Of a stretch of DNA of 64,000 nt, positions 33,988 through 41,657 are shown piece after piece. The stretch comes from CAXXOK01 sp963663285 (GTDB lineage Bacteria > Bacillota > Clostridia > Christensenellales > Aristaeellaceae): assembly GCA_963663285.2 (NCBI GenBank), contig CAXXNI010000002.1:372001-436000 (forward strand), read 5' to 3'. The translations under genes and the position numbers were made by a program. The notes below the pieces were generated by a model. It made no database searches. It was not told the DNA's origin and saw only the letters and a list, made by a program, of their open reading frames with translations. The stretch's first letter is position 1. Each line of letters opens with the position of its first letter.

Positions 33988-34721
33988 GTAAAGCAATACC
34001 GATCATCCTGTATCTGTCCAACGGTTTCCCGACGCTTGAACACAGCGTTCAAATGGCAAGGGAATATGCGGACGCGGGGTGTAAAATGATTGAGATCGAT
34101 TTCCCTGCCCGCAACCCCTATTTAGAAGGGGAAGTGATTGCCGACCGGATGAAAAAAGCGTTGGAAAACTGCAGTGATTATGATCGATACATGGAAAGCA
34201 TCGTTGCGGTGCAGCAAAGCCTTCCGGATGTAAAACTGTTGGTGCTGGTTTATGAAGAGACGGTTTTAGAAATTGGCACCGATAAGTTTATCCGCTTCTG
34301 CCGGGAGCATGATCTGCTGGATGTGATTCTGGTTGGGCTTTCTTCCAACGATTTGAAGGAGCAAATCATCCAAAGCGGCTTGCGGGTTTCCTGCTATGTG
34401 CAATTCCAGATGTTGGAGGAGGAAATACTATCCGCTATTGAATCCAACGGGTTTGTGTATATGCAGGCTAAGGTACGGCCGGGGCAGGGATACGTGAACG
34501 AAAAATATCCTACCCTGAAGGATTGTATACAACTGTTGCGCGACCGTGGCATCGACCGTCCCATTTATTGCGGCGTTGGCGTGCACAGCCCGGCTGACGC
34601 TGCTGCTATCCGGGATGCGGGAGAGGACGGCATATTTGTGGGCAGCGCCGTATTCAACCTGCATAATGATATCCCGGAAATGAAAAAGCTGATACGGGCT
34701 TTTAACGAAAGTACAAACTGA
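33984..34721 (+). CDS. Tryptophan synthase alpha-like TIM-barrel protein (probable aldolase/lyase)
   Basis: 245 residues, slightly shorter than TrpA (about 268). The barrel opens with IPIILYLSNGFPTLEHSVQM and MIEIDFPARNPYLEGEVIAD. In TrpA this is ELGVPFSDPLADG: the general-base Glu49 is kept (EIDFP), but the SDP motif reads RNP and the catalytic Asp60 aligns with Glu. The phosphate site near the C-terminus is kept as GVGVHSPADAAAIRDAGEDG and IFVGSAVFN. No trpB lies in the window, so tryptophan synthesis is unlikely. A retro-aldol cleavage of a phosphorylated sugar derivative is the natural inference. It overlaps the alcohol dehydrogenase gene by four bases. Confidence 0.78.
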   Translation: MSKAIPIILYLSNGFPTLEHSVQMAREYADAGCKMIEIDFPARNPYLEGEVIADRMKKALENCSDYDRYMESIVAVQQSLPDVKLLVLVYEETVLEIGTDKFIRFCREHDLLDVILVGLSSNDLKEQIIQSGLRVSCYVQFQMLEEEILSAIESNGFVYMQAKVRPGQGYVNEKYPTLKDCIQLLRDRGIDRPIYCGVGVHSPADAAAIRDAGEDGIFVGSAVFNLHNDIPEMKKLIRAFNESTN

Positions 34722-34744
34722 ACGACACAGCGAAAGGGGTTCGA

Positions 34745-35353
34745 ATGATGGCAAAGATCAAGCTTTGCGGGATGATGAAGAAAGAGGATATTCTGGCGGT
34801 AAACGAAGCCAAGCCTGACTATATCGGCTTTATCTTCGCTGATTTTGACAGGCACTATATTACGCGGGAACAGGCGGCAGCGCTGAAGGCGGTTCTGGAC
34901 CCATCCATTTTAGCGGTAGGCGCATTTGTGGATGCGCCTGTGGAAACAGTAATTGGTCTGCTGAACGACGGTATTATTGATGTTGCGCAGCTGCACGGCA
35001 AAGAAGACGCTGAGTATGTGCAAAGGGTGAAAGAAGAGACCGGAAAAACCGTAGTGAAGTCGATCGGTGTCACCGGCCCGGAAAGCATCGAGACAATTTT
35101 ACAGAGCAATGCCGATTATATCCTGCTGGATACGCCAGGCGGCTGTACCGGCAAACAGTTTGACTGGAGCCTGATTGGCACCATCGACCGTCCGTTTTTT
35201 CTGGCGGGGGGCTTGAACACGGAAAACGTGCAGGAGGCGGTGCGGCGTTTTCGCCCCTATGCGGTGGATATCAGTTCCGGGGCTGAAACCAATAAGCTGA
35301 AAGACCCTGCTAAGATCAAAAAACTGGTACAACTGGTAAGAGAATTGGATTGA
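34745..35353 (+). CDS. Phosphoribosylanthranilate isomerase-like TIM-barrel protein (TrpF family)
   Basis: 202 residues, starting ATG 34745 or 34748 behind AAAGGGG. TrpF marks: KIKLCGMMKKEDI with the catalytic Cys, YIGFIFADFDRHYI, VAQLHGKEDAEYV, the catalytic Asp region YILLDTPGGCTGKQFDW, LAGGLNTENVQEAV and the phosphate site VDISSGAETNKLKDPAKI. Catalytic residues for an Amadori-type aldose-to-ketose rearrangement are therefore present. Canonical TrpF has SxR in the second motif and SGVE in the last; here they are FDRHYI and SSGAET, so the substrate is probably not phosphoribosylanthranilate. It sits among nucleoside genes without any other trp gene. Confidence 0.82.
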   Translation: MMAKIKLCGMMKKEDILAVNEAKPDYIGFIFADFDRHYITREQAAALKAVLDPSILAVGAFVDAPVETVIGLLNDGIIDVAQLHGKEDAEYVQRVKEETGKTVVKSIGVTGPESIETILQSNADYILLDTPGGCTGKQFDWSLIGTIDRPFFLAGGLNTENVQEAVRRFRPYAVDISSGAETNKLKDPAKIKKLVQLVRELD

Positions 35354-35376
35354 CAAAGTAAAAGGAGTAGATGATT

Positions 35377-36180
35377 ATGTATTGGACAGAGGAATTATTT
35401 CACGTTAAAAAACCGATTATCGCGATGTGCCATTTACAGCCCTTACCCGGCGACCCCAATTATGATGCGAATGCGGGCATGGAAAAAGTGCTGGAAGCTG
35501 CGAAGTTTGATTTGGACGCGCTTCAAGCCGGCGGGGTGGACGGCATTATGTTCTCCAATGAGTTCAGCCTTCCGTATCTGACCAAGCTGGAGACGGTTAC
35601 GGTTGCGGCGATGGCGAATATCATTGGCGAATTGAAAAAGGACATTACGGTTCCTTATGGTGTTAACTGCCTGTGGGACCCAATTGCGTCGCTGGATCTT
35701 GCGGTTGCGACGGATGCGAAATTCATTCGCGAAATCATTTCCGGCGTATACGCCAGCGATTTTGGCCTGTGGAATACCAACCCCGGCGAAACCGCACGTC
35801 ACAGAGTACGCATCGGCGCCAAAGACGTGAAGATGATTTTCAATATTGTGCCGGAAGCCGCCAAATACCTTGCGGACCGCGACATTGCGGAGATTGCGAA
35901 AACGACGGAATTCAACAACGCGCCGGACGTCATCTGCGTATCCGGGCTCACCGCGGGCAGCGAAACAGACACGCAGGTGCTCAAGCGGGTCAAGGATGCG
36001 GTCAAGCGTACGCCCGTATTCTGCAACACCGGCTGCACCAAAGACAATATTACCCGTCAGCTGTCTATCGCAGACGGCGCCATTTGCGCAACCACCTTTA
36101 AATTCGACGGCATTTTTGAAAACGCTGTGGATGTAAAACGCGTAAAGGAATTCATGAAGGTAGTCAACGATTACCGCTAA
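35377..36180 (+). CDS. BtpA/SgcQ family TIM-barrel protein
   Basis: 267 residues from ATG 35377, nine bases behind AAAGGAG; ATG 35371 would be too close. The family is seen in KKPIIAMCHLQPLPGDPNYD, FDLDALQAGGVDGIMFSNEF, VPYGVNCLWDPIASLDLAVA, VYASDFGLWNTNPGETARHR and the C-terminal phosphate-type loop TGCTKDNITRQLSIADGAIC. BtpA/SgcQ proteins have no firmly established reaction; SgcQ belongs to an E. coli sugar-phosphate operon and BtpA was linked to photosystem I biogenesis in a cyanobacterium. It is the third phosphate-binding barrel in a row and the last gene before a terminator, so it should act in the same pathway. Confidence 0.85.
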   Translation: MYWTEELFHVKKPIIAMCHLQPLPGDPNYDANAGMEKVLEAAKFDLDALQAGGVDGIMFSNEFSLPYLTKLETVTVAAMANIIGELKKDITVPYGVNCLWDPIASLDLAVATDAKFIREIISGVYASDFGLWNTNPGETARHRVRIGAKDVKMIFNIVPEAAKYLADRDIAEIAKTTEFNNAPDVICVSGLTAGSETDTQVLKRVKDAVKRTPVFCNTGCTKDNITRQLSIADGAICATTFKFDGIFENAVDVKRVKEFMKVVNDYR

Positions 36181-36261
36181 TTCCAAACCAACAGGGTACA
36201 ATGATGCGAATAGGGTTTATTAGCACCATCCTGTATTTTCTACGATCAATATAATCAATTC

Positions 36262-36306
36262 AAAACAGGGACAGCTGCTAAACATGCAAGCTGTCTCTGT
36301 TTTTTG
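36262..36306 (+). terminator. Terminator of the nucleoside-type operon
   Basis: AACAGGGACAGCT (36264-36276) pairs with AGCTGTCTCTGTT (36289-36301) except for one G-T position, followed by TTTTT. Confidence 0.85.
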
Positions 36307-36609
36307 TCTGCTATGTCTACAATGAGGACAACGCGATATGTGGTAGCAATCAACATAAAATGGCATCGGATAAGGCGCGGCGCTGTTACTGCCGCAGCTA
36401 TTTACAAGATCGGTATATGCAGGTAAAATAAGGGTAGTTATATTGATCTATGTACGACATAGGGTGACCGACAAAGCACAACCAACGACAAAAAATCATT
36501 TGCCTGCGGATAAAAGTGAATATACCTAACCTGCTGATGAACAGCCTGTGGACGGACGTGCATGGAAACAACGTTCTCTCGTAAAGGTATGGAAAGGGAG
36601 GAAAATAGG
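36307..36609. other. Intergenic region before the beta-helix protein
   Basis: No gene is supported. The frame of the next gene stays open back to 36562, but the good ribosome-binding site (AGGGAGG, 36595-36601) points to ATG 36610. Confidence 0.5.
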
Positions 36610-37950
36610 ATGCCTGAGCAAGAACCAAGCGTTTGGAGTAAAAAGCTGTACATATCTGTTGTTCTGCTGGGCTTGATACTGGTTGCGTTAATCATTGTGT
36701 CGGTCTTTAGCGTGATTGATAAAAACAATGCGCTGAAACAAAACGAAGAGTTGATGGCAACGGTAGAAGCATTGGAGACACAGGTTGCACAGGCGGCGGA
36801 GCAACAGGCGGATGTTGATTCGCGCCTTACCGGAGTGCAAGCCGAACTGGAAAACGCGATGACAGAAGCGGATGAAGAACTGCAAACACTGCAAGATGCT
36901 TTTGACGCATATAAGACCGAGGCGGAGGCCGCTTTGGCAAACCTGCAACAGCAATATGATACGGATGCTGCCGCATCTGCCGCAGCGCTGACAGCTGCGC
37001 AGCAGGAAGCGGAACAGACAAAAGCGGAACTGAATGCAAAAATCAACGAGTTAAATAACACAATTGCGGAGCTAACCGCCCCGACCGCATCGCCAGCGCC
37101 AACCGCAAACGGTGAAAAAAATGGTATGGCAAATCAGACAACGCAACCAACGGCTACGCAAGCAGCAATGCTGGAACCCGACGTGGTCGAGGTAACGGAC
37201 GGAGTATCGCTGCTTGCTGCCATACAACCCAACCGCACCATTCGTCTTCTGCCGGGAGATTATAATATTGGCGCAGATGAAGTACTGGCGATACTGCAGG
37301 ATGACCAAAATAAGCAGTTTCCCTACGTGTATTACAAGAGTAATATGTCCGGGAAATCAATGAATCAAGGGATTGTGATTGCGAATGTGGACCACCTGAC
37401 CATTTTTGCGGAAGAACAACAAGAAATTTATACGCCAAAAACGACGGATACCGTGTTGAACTTTGAAAGCTGCTCCGATGTTACCCTGTCCGGTTTGTTA
37501 GTGGGGCACAAGCCGGAACGCGGCGATGCTTGTGTTGCCGACGTTATTAGTACGGCGGAATGCAGAGACCTTATTTTTAGCAACTGCGAACTGTATGGCT
37601 GCGGCAATGGTGGCGTATTCATTGAGAATTCGTCCTCCATTACGTTTACGGATTCCATTATCCGTGACTGTACAGACATGGCCATATACATTTATGGCGG
37701 AACGGATGTATCTTTCCTCCGCACAGAAATGTTCGGCATTGGTACAACGAGCAAGTATATCAATTCGTTAGTGCAAATAACCGACGACAGCAAGAACGTT
37801 CTATTCAGCGAATGCAGCATCCATGACAATGGAAACTGGGAGTCGGTGCTGAAAACCGCACTCTTCCTGGTGGATGACCGTGAGGAGCTGACCCTAACCA
37901 ACTGCGATATTTACAATAACGATTACCAATACAACATCTTTTCCTACTAA
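36610..37950 (+). CDS. Membrane-anchored coiled-coil protein with right-handed beta-helix domain
   Basis: 446 residues. A short cytoplasmic start MPEQEPSVWSKK precedes one transmembrane segment, LYISVVLLGLILVALIIVSV (about 13-35). Residues 40-160 are rich in Ala, Glu and Gln with heptad spacing (KQNEELMATVEALETQVAQA), a coiled coil. A Pro/Thr linker (TAPTASPAPTAN) leads to a parallel beta-helix domain from about 190 to the end, with repeats such as CSDVTLSGLLVGH, CRDLIFSNCELYGCGNGGVF and SSITFTDSIIRDCTDMAIYI. The protein is displayed outside the membrane on a stalk. Beta-helix domains often bind or cut polysaccharides, but no catalytic residues are evident. It is a single-gene unit. Confidence 0.72.
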   Translation: MPEQEPSVWSKKLYISVVLLGLILVALIIVSVFSVIDKNNALKQNEELMATVEALETQVAQAAEQQADVDSRLTGVQAELENAMTEADEELQTLQDAFDAYKTEAEAALANLQQQYDTDAAASAAALTAAQQEAEQTKAELNAKINELNNTIAELTAPTASPAPTANGEKNGMANQTTQPTATQAAMLEPDVVEVTDGVSLLAAIQPNRTIRLLPGDYNIGADEVLAILQDDQNKQFPYVYYKSNMSGKSMNQGIVIANVDHLTIFAEEQQEIYTPKTTDTVLNFESCSDVTLSGLLVGHKPERGDACVADVISTAECRDLIFSNCELYGCGNGGVFIENSSSITFTDSIIRDCTDMAIYIYGGTDVSFLRTEMFGIGTTSKYINSLVQITDDSKNVLFSECSIHDNGNWESVLKTALFLVDDREELTLTNCDIYNNDYQYNIFSY

Positions 37951-38154
37951 CGCAGCAAAGAAAAGGGTTGCTATATTCCTGGTTTCGGGTATACTCACAG
38001 TATCCGCCGATCATTAAACGCGGAAGCGGCTTTCACTGGAAGCACTTCTGTTGTATGGGGTGATGCAAGCGGACGGTTGTTGTGGCAAGCGGCTGTGTGT
38101 TTATTCGTTAAGCCGGTTGCACTGCAATAAATGAAACAGAAAGAGGGAAAGACG

Positions 38155-38382
38155 ATGATTTCTAGAAAACGTATCCACAGCATACAGGAATTGCAGGAGA
38201 TTCAACGGCTTGCATCGCATTGCCCGGATGGTGTCGGGCTGCATTCTGAAGATGGTACTGTGATGATTGACGCTAAAAGTTATATCGGGATGTATACGCT
38301 GGACTTCTCCAAACCAATATTGGTTGTATCGGAGAATGAGGATTTCCATAAGTCGATTATGGAGCTTGGTGAAAATGTGTAA
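38155..38382 (+). CDS. HPr-like protein lacking the phosphorylatable histidine
   Basis: 75 residues from ATG 38155, seven bases behind AGAGGG. The second half, VMIDAKSYIGMYTLDFSKPI, matches the HPr segment around Ser46 (AKSIMGVMSL), with the Ser kept. In the first half, where HPr has GLHARPA with His15, this protein has IHSIQELQEIQRL; a histidine occurs but not in the HARPA context. It therefore cannot be a normal PTS phosphocarrier and may be a regulatory HPr paralogue like Crh. It is not in a pts operon. A second such protein is encoded at 47326-47574. Confidence 0.65.
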   Translation: MISRKRIHSIQELQEIQRLASHCPDGVGLHSEDGTVMIDAKSYIGMYTLDFSKPILVVSENEDFHKSIMELGENV

Positions 38383-38460
38383 AGGGTAATGCCACCCGGT
38401 TTGTCCCCGATTCAAACGTGGGAAATCGGCTGATTGCAATACTGCCAAGTCAAGTAAAAA

Positions 38461-38510
38461 TACCCATCATAAAAACGCACCTTGTAAAGGGTGCGTTTTT
38501 ATGATGGGTA
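38461..38510. terminator. Bidirectional terminator between convergent genes
   Basis: A perfect 21-bp stem, arms 38461-38481 and 38490-38510, loop of eight bases; the arms carry A5 and T5 runs. It serves the HPr-like gene on the plus strand and the secreted repeat protein on the minus strand. Confidence 0.9.
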
Positions 38511-38518
38511 TATGCGGG

Positions 38519-39277
38519 CTACTCAACCATAAAGGGGACAATGTCCGCTAAAACGTTGCCAATGTAGATACCAACGATGTACGTGCCGGGTAAAAACCCG
38601 TTATCCGGTTTAGACAGGCTGAAACTGATTGACATAGTGGTGTAATCAATCGCCATGGAAGCACTGTCAATATAGGTATATTGCTCATCCTCCGTTACAT
38701 AATACCAATCAGCACTCACGACCGTACCGGCAGGCGCATCATTGATAATACCGGTGGCATACACAATAGGAGATAGTGTACTAAAGTCGCTGGTCAGTTC
38801 AACCGGCAGATAATCATCGTCAATCGATGAAGCAGTTGCTAAATCGGTAAAGTATGCAGGTGAAACCGTGAAATAAACGGATGTCTGATATTTGCCATCC
38901 CTATACAGTTGTACCTCATAAGCGCCGGAAGGGAATCCGTTATCAGGCTGGCTGAGGGAAAAGTGGAAGGGAGAGGTGTTTTCCACGGTTGTCAGCTCCG
39001 CGGAGGCGATTAGATATGCTGGCTCCATATCGTTATAATACCAATCAGCCCGGATGCTCGTGCCTATTGGCAAATCATTGAGCATACCTGTGACATAGAT
39101 GCTCGAGGAGGACATTAGGAAAACATCCGACAGGACAGTAGGTTCGGAGTTTTCGTTTATGCTTACCGCTGTTTGCAGATCGGAAAAATTAGCGGCGGTT
39201 GAACTTTCGCTTGCATAAACCGGGGCAGATACCATAAGCACCATGAGAATAAGAAAAACGGAAAGTAACTTTTTCAT
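38519..39277 (-). CDS. Secreted protein with two tandem ~107-residue repeats
   Basis: 252 residues. The signal peptide is MKKLLSVFLILMVLMVSAPV, cleaved near YAS. The mature part is two tandem copies of one domain: copy 1, about residues 31-139, holds FSDLQTAVSINE, IYVTGMLNDLPIGTSIRADW and FHFSLSQPDNGFPSGAYEVQ; copy 2, about 142-251, holds FTDLATASSIDD, IVYATGIINDAPAGTVVSAD and ISFSLSKPDNGFLPGTYIVG. The domain looks like an all-beta Ig-like sandwich. I do not recognise a named family and see no catalytic motif or cell-wall anchor. It stands alone with its own terminator. Confidence 0.7.
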   Translation of the reverse strand: MKKLLSVFLILMVLMVSAPVYASESSTAANFSDLQTAVSINENSEPTVLSDVFLMSSSSIYVTGMLNDLPIGTSIRADWYYNDMEPAYLIASAELTTVENTSPFHFSLSQPDNGFPSGAYEVQLYRDGKYQTSVYFTVSPAYFTDLATASSIDDDYLPVELTSDFSTLSPIVYATGIINDAPAGTVVSADWYYVTEDEQYTYIDSASMAIDYTTMSISFSLSKPDNGFLPGTYIVGIYIGNVLADIVPFMVE

Positions 39278-39582
39278 GCTCGCGCCTCCTGATGTGTTGA
39301 TCGTCGGTGTGTTTGCAGCAATGATAAATTTGCTTTGATGTGTGCTTATTATAGAGGGTTGTGCTTAGGGCTGTCAATTGACGCTTATGTAAACATAACC
39401 ATAAGTGGTATCTTTTTGTATTGTTTTTTTAATTACTTGTATCAATATGCATTTGAGGAGGCAAAACACGGCATTTCAGAGTGTTGCGAGGTAAATCGCG
39501 AGTTTTAAAGGGTGATGTGAACGGGATTAGCCTGTGTGTAGACAATAGTATATGATATTTTCCTTCACAAGCTAGAAGGTAT
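39278..39582. other. Intergenic region between the secreted repeat protein and the dehydratase terminator
   Basis: AT-rich, no supported gene. It should hold the promoter of the secreted protein gene, but no confident sigma-A pair was identified. Confidence 0.4.
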
Positions 39583-39627
39583 AAAACACTCCAGCCTTTT
39601 ACATGCTATGGAAGAAGGGCTGGAGTG
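39583..39627 (-). terminator. Terminator of the IlvD/Edd dehydratase gene
   Basis: Arms CACTCCAGCC (39587-39596) and GGCTGGAGTG (39618-39627); read on the minus strand the hairpin is followed by TTTTAT. Confidence 0.75.
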
Positions 39628-39695
39628 GGTTGTGCGTGATTGGCTTGTTTCAATGGGGATGGTATCAGCTCAAATATGCCACACACTTGCGGCTG

Positions 39696-41474
39696 CTATG
39701 CCTCGTCCGATGTGGAAGCAGTATGCAAAGGGGAACCGGAATGTACACGAATAGCGCCGCCTTGCATTGGGGAAGCGGCCAACTGAGTGTATACGCCAAG
39801 AACCCCGTGTTGATATTTGGGGGTGCGATGAGGGGAATTAGCTTTTCGTTCGGATAGAATAACATCAATTTCATCCGGGCTTTTCCGCTCGCCCTGTATA
39901 CCAATGACTGCTAGTTTCCGGTTGGGAATATCCAGTTCGATCAAGTCGCCTTCCTGTATGAACGCAACCAGCCCGCCAGCGGCGGCTTCGGGACTTACAT
40001 GCCCGATAGCGGGCCCGCGGGTAGCTCCGGAAAAACGGCCGTCGGTAATCAATGCGATTTTACTGCCCAGGATAGGGTCGGTGGCGATGGCTTCGGTCGT
40101 ATAAAACATTTCCGGCATACCGCTGCCTTTTGGCCCCTCAAAGCGAATAATCACCGCATCGCCCTCTTGAATTTTACCATGCAGTACGGCGTCCAACGCA
40201 TCTTCTTCTCTGTCGAACGGTCGAGCGCGCAAAACTGCGTGAAACATTTCAGGCGGCACTGCGCTGTGCTTTACAACGCAGCCATCAGGGGCGAGATTAC
40301 CGTGCAAAACGGCGATAGCGCCTTCGCTGCCAAGGGGATAACCCACGGGGCGAATCACATCGGCAGCAGAAAGGCCGTAGGGTGCAAGCGATTTTTCGCA
40401 GTTTGCAAAATAGCCCTGTTCCTCCAGTGCTTCAATATTCTGCGCAATAGTTTGGCCTGTAACAGTAAGCGCGTCCATATGGAGGATGTCCTTTAGCTCA
40501 CGGCATAGCCTGGGCACACCGCCCGCGTAGTGGAAAAACTCGGCAGGGTAACGACCCGCAGGGCGGATGTTTGCCAACCATTTTGCATGCCGATTCATGC
40601 GGTCAAAATCGCTTCCGTCCAGTACAATGCCGAACTCCGCGGCAATGGCAGGTAAGTGAAGCAACGCATTCGTGCTGCCGGAAATTGCGGCATGGATTAT
40701 AATGGCGTTTTCAAAGCTCTCCCGGGTAACAATTTTCCGTGGGGTAAGGCGGTCCCTTGCTAATTGCATGGCTGTTATTCCGGCTTGTGTGGCGGCCTGC
40801 TGCAACTCGTCGCCCGTTGCGGGCAAAAGCGCTGTGCCCGGCAAAGCCAAACCAAGCGCTTCGGCCATAATTTGCATTGTACAGGCAGTGCCCATAAAAC
40901 TGCACGCGCCGCAGGAAGGGCATGCGGACAATTTGTATTCATTCAACTTTTCGGGGGTGATTTCCCCGCGCTGCGCCATGGCTTCATATTTGCCAATCTG
41001 CTCCAGCGTCAGCAAGCCGGGCCCGGCTTTCATCACCCCGCCGGGCAAAAGAACCGCGGGTATATTCAGCCGCCCGATCGCCATGAGCTGTGCAGGCACG
41101 GACTTATCACAGCTGGCAATAAACACCGCGCTGTCAAACCCGGTTGCACGGCCGTGGATTTCCATTAAGTTGGCAAGTGTATCTCGGCTGGCTAAAGAGT
41201 AATTAATGCCGTCATGCCCCTGTGCCATACCATCGCAGATGTCGGTGGCAAAATAGCGTGCAGCTTTGCCGCCTGCGTTGTTTACGGCGAGAGCTGCCGA
41301 TTGTACCAGCGCAAATAGGTGCGCGCTGCCCGGATGGCTGTCGCCAAATGTGCTCTCAATCAGAATTTGTGGTTTTTCCAAGTCTTCGACACGCCAGCCC
41401 ATGCCAATCCGCAGAGAATCCATTTCGGGGGATAGAGACCGTATTTGTTGACTGTGCAATGTATCATGATGCAA
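39696..41474 (-). CDS. IlvD/Edd family dehydratase (sugar-acid or dihydroxy-acid)
   Basis: 592 residues. The start is TTG 41474, six bases behind GGAGTGA; no better ATG is near. Fe-S and substrate marks are ATDICDGMAQGHDGINYSLA, FIASCDKSVPAQLMAIGRLN, LSACPSCGACSFMGTACTMQ, PATGDELQQAA, the Mg/carbamyl-lysine region and C-terminal ALITDGRFSGATRGPAIGHV followed by SPEAAAGG. No ilvBNC or leu gene lies nearby, and the text resembles aldonate dehydratases at least as well as IlvD, so a sugar-acid substrate is more likely than branched-chain synthesis. It is a monocistronic unit with its own terminator. Confidence 0.82.
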   Translation of the reverse strand: MHHDTLHSQQIRSLSPEMDSLRIGMGWRVEDLEKPQILIESTFGDSHPGSAHLFALVQSAALAVNNAGGKAARYFATDICDGMAQGHDGINYSLASRDTLANLMEIHGRATGFDSAVFIASCDKSVPAQLMAIGRLNIPAVLLPGGVMKAGPGLLTLEQIGKYEAMAQRGEITPEKLNEYKLSACPSCGACSFMGTACTMQIMAEALGLALPGTALLPATGDELQQAATQAGITAMQLARDRLTPRKIVTRESFENAIIIHAAISGSTNALLHLPAIAAEFGIVLDGSDFDRMNRHAKWLANIRPAGRYPAEFFHYAGGVPRLCRELKDILHMDALTVTGQTIAQNIEALEEQGYFANCEKSLAPYGLSAADVIRPVGYPLGSEGAIAVLHGNLAPDGCVVKHSAVPPEMFHAVLRARPFDREEDALDAVLHGKIQEGDAVIIRFEGPKGSGMPEMFYTTEAIATDPILGSKIALITDGRFSGATRGPAIGHVSPEAAAGGLVAFIQEGDLIELDIPNRKLAVIGIQGERKSPDEIDVILSERKANSPHRTPKYQHGVLGVYTQLAASPMQGGAIRVHSGSPLHTASTSDEA

Positions 41475-41589
41475 TAGTAATCACTCCAATATAAGGTTGA
41501 TTGCGTACCTGCCTGCAGGATAAAGGCAGGTAAAAACGTCTTTGAAACCAGTATAAGCGGTATGCGGTATGGCGGCAAGGGGATAAACG

Positions 41590-41631
41590 CTAAAAAGCGG
41601 TAATATACTGCGCGCGAGGCAATATTACCGC
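41590..41631 (-). terminator. Terminator of the secreted protein gene 41658-42317
   Basis: GCGGTAATAT (41597-41606) with ATATTACCGC (41622-41631); on the minus strand TTTTTA follows the stem. Confidence 0.8.
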
Positions 41632-41657
41632 TGTATATAGAAGAAAAATGAAAAGAA

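Noticed and set aside
33984..35353. A tryptophan biosynthesis operon
   Set aside because: Only TrpA- and TrpF-like genes are present, their key motifs are altered, and the neighbours are nucleoside genes.
35443..36201. Long antisense frame over the BtpA gene
   Set aside because: A shadow frame; the opposite strand has the family motifs, ribosome-binding site and operon context.
39999..40496. Antisense frame inside the IlvD/Edd gene
   Set aside because: Shadow of the dehydratase frame with no motif of its own.
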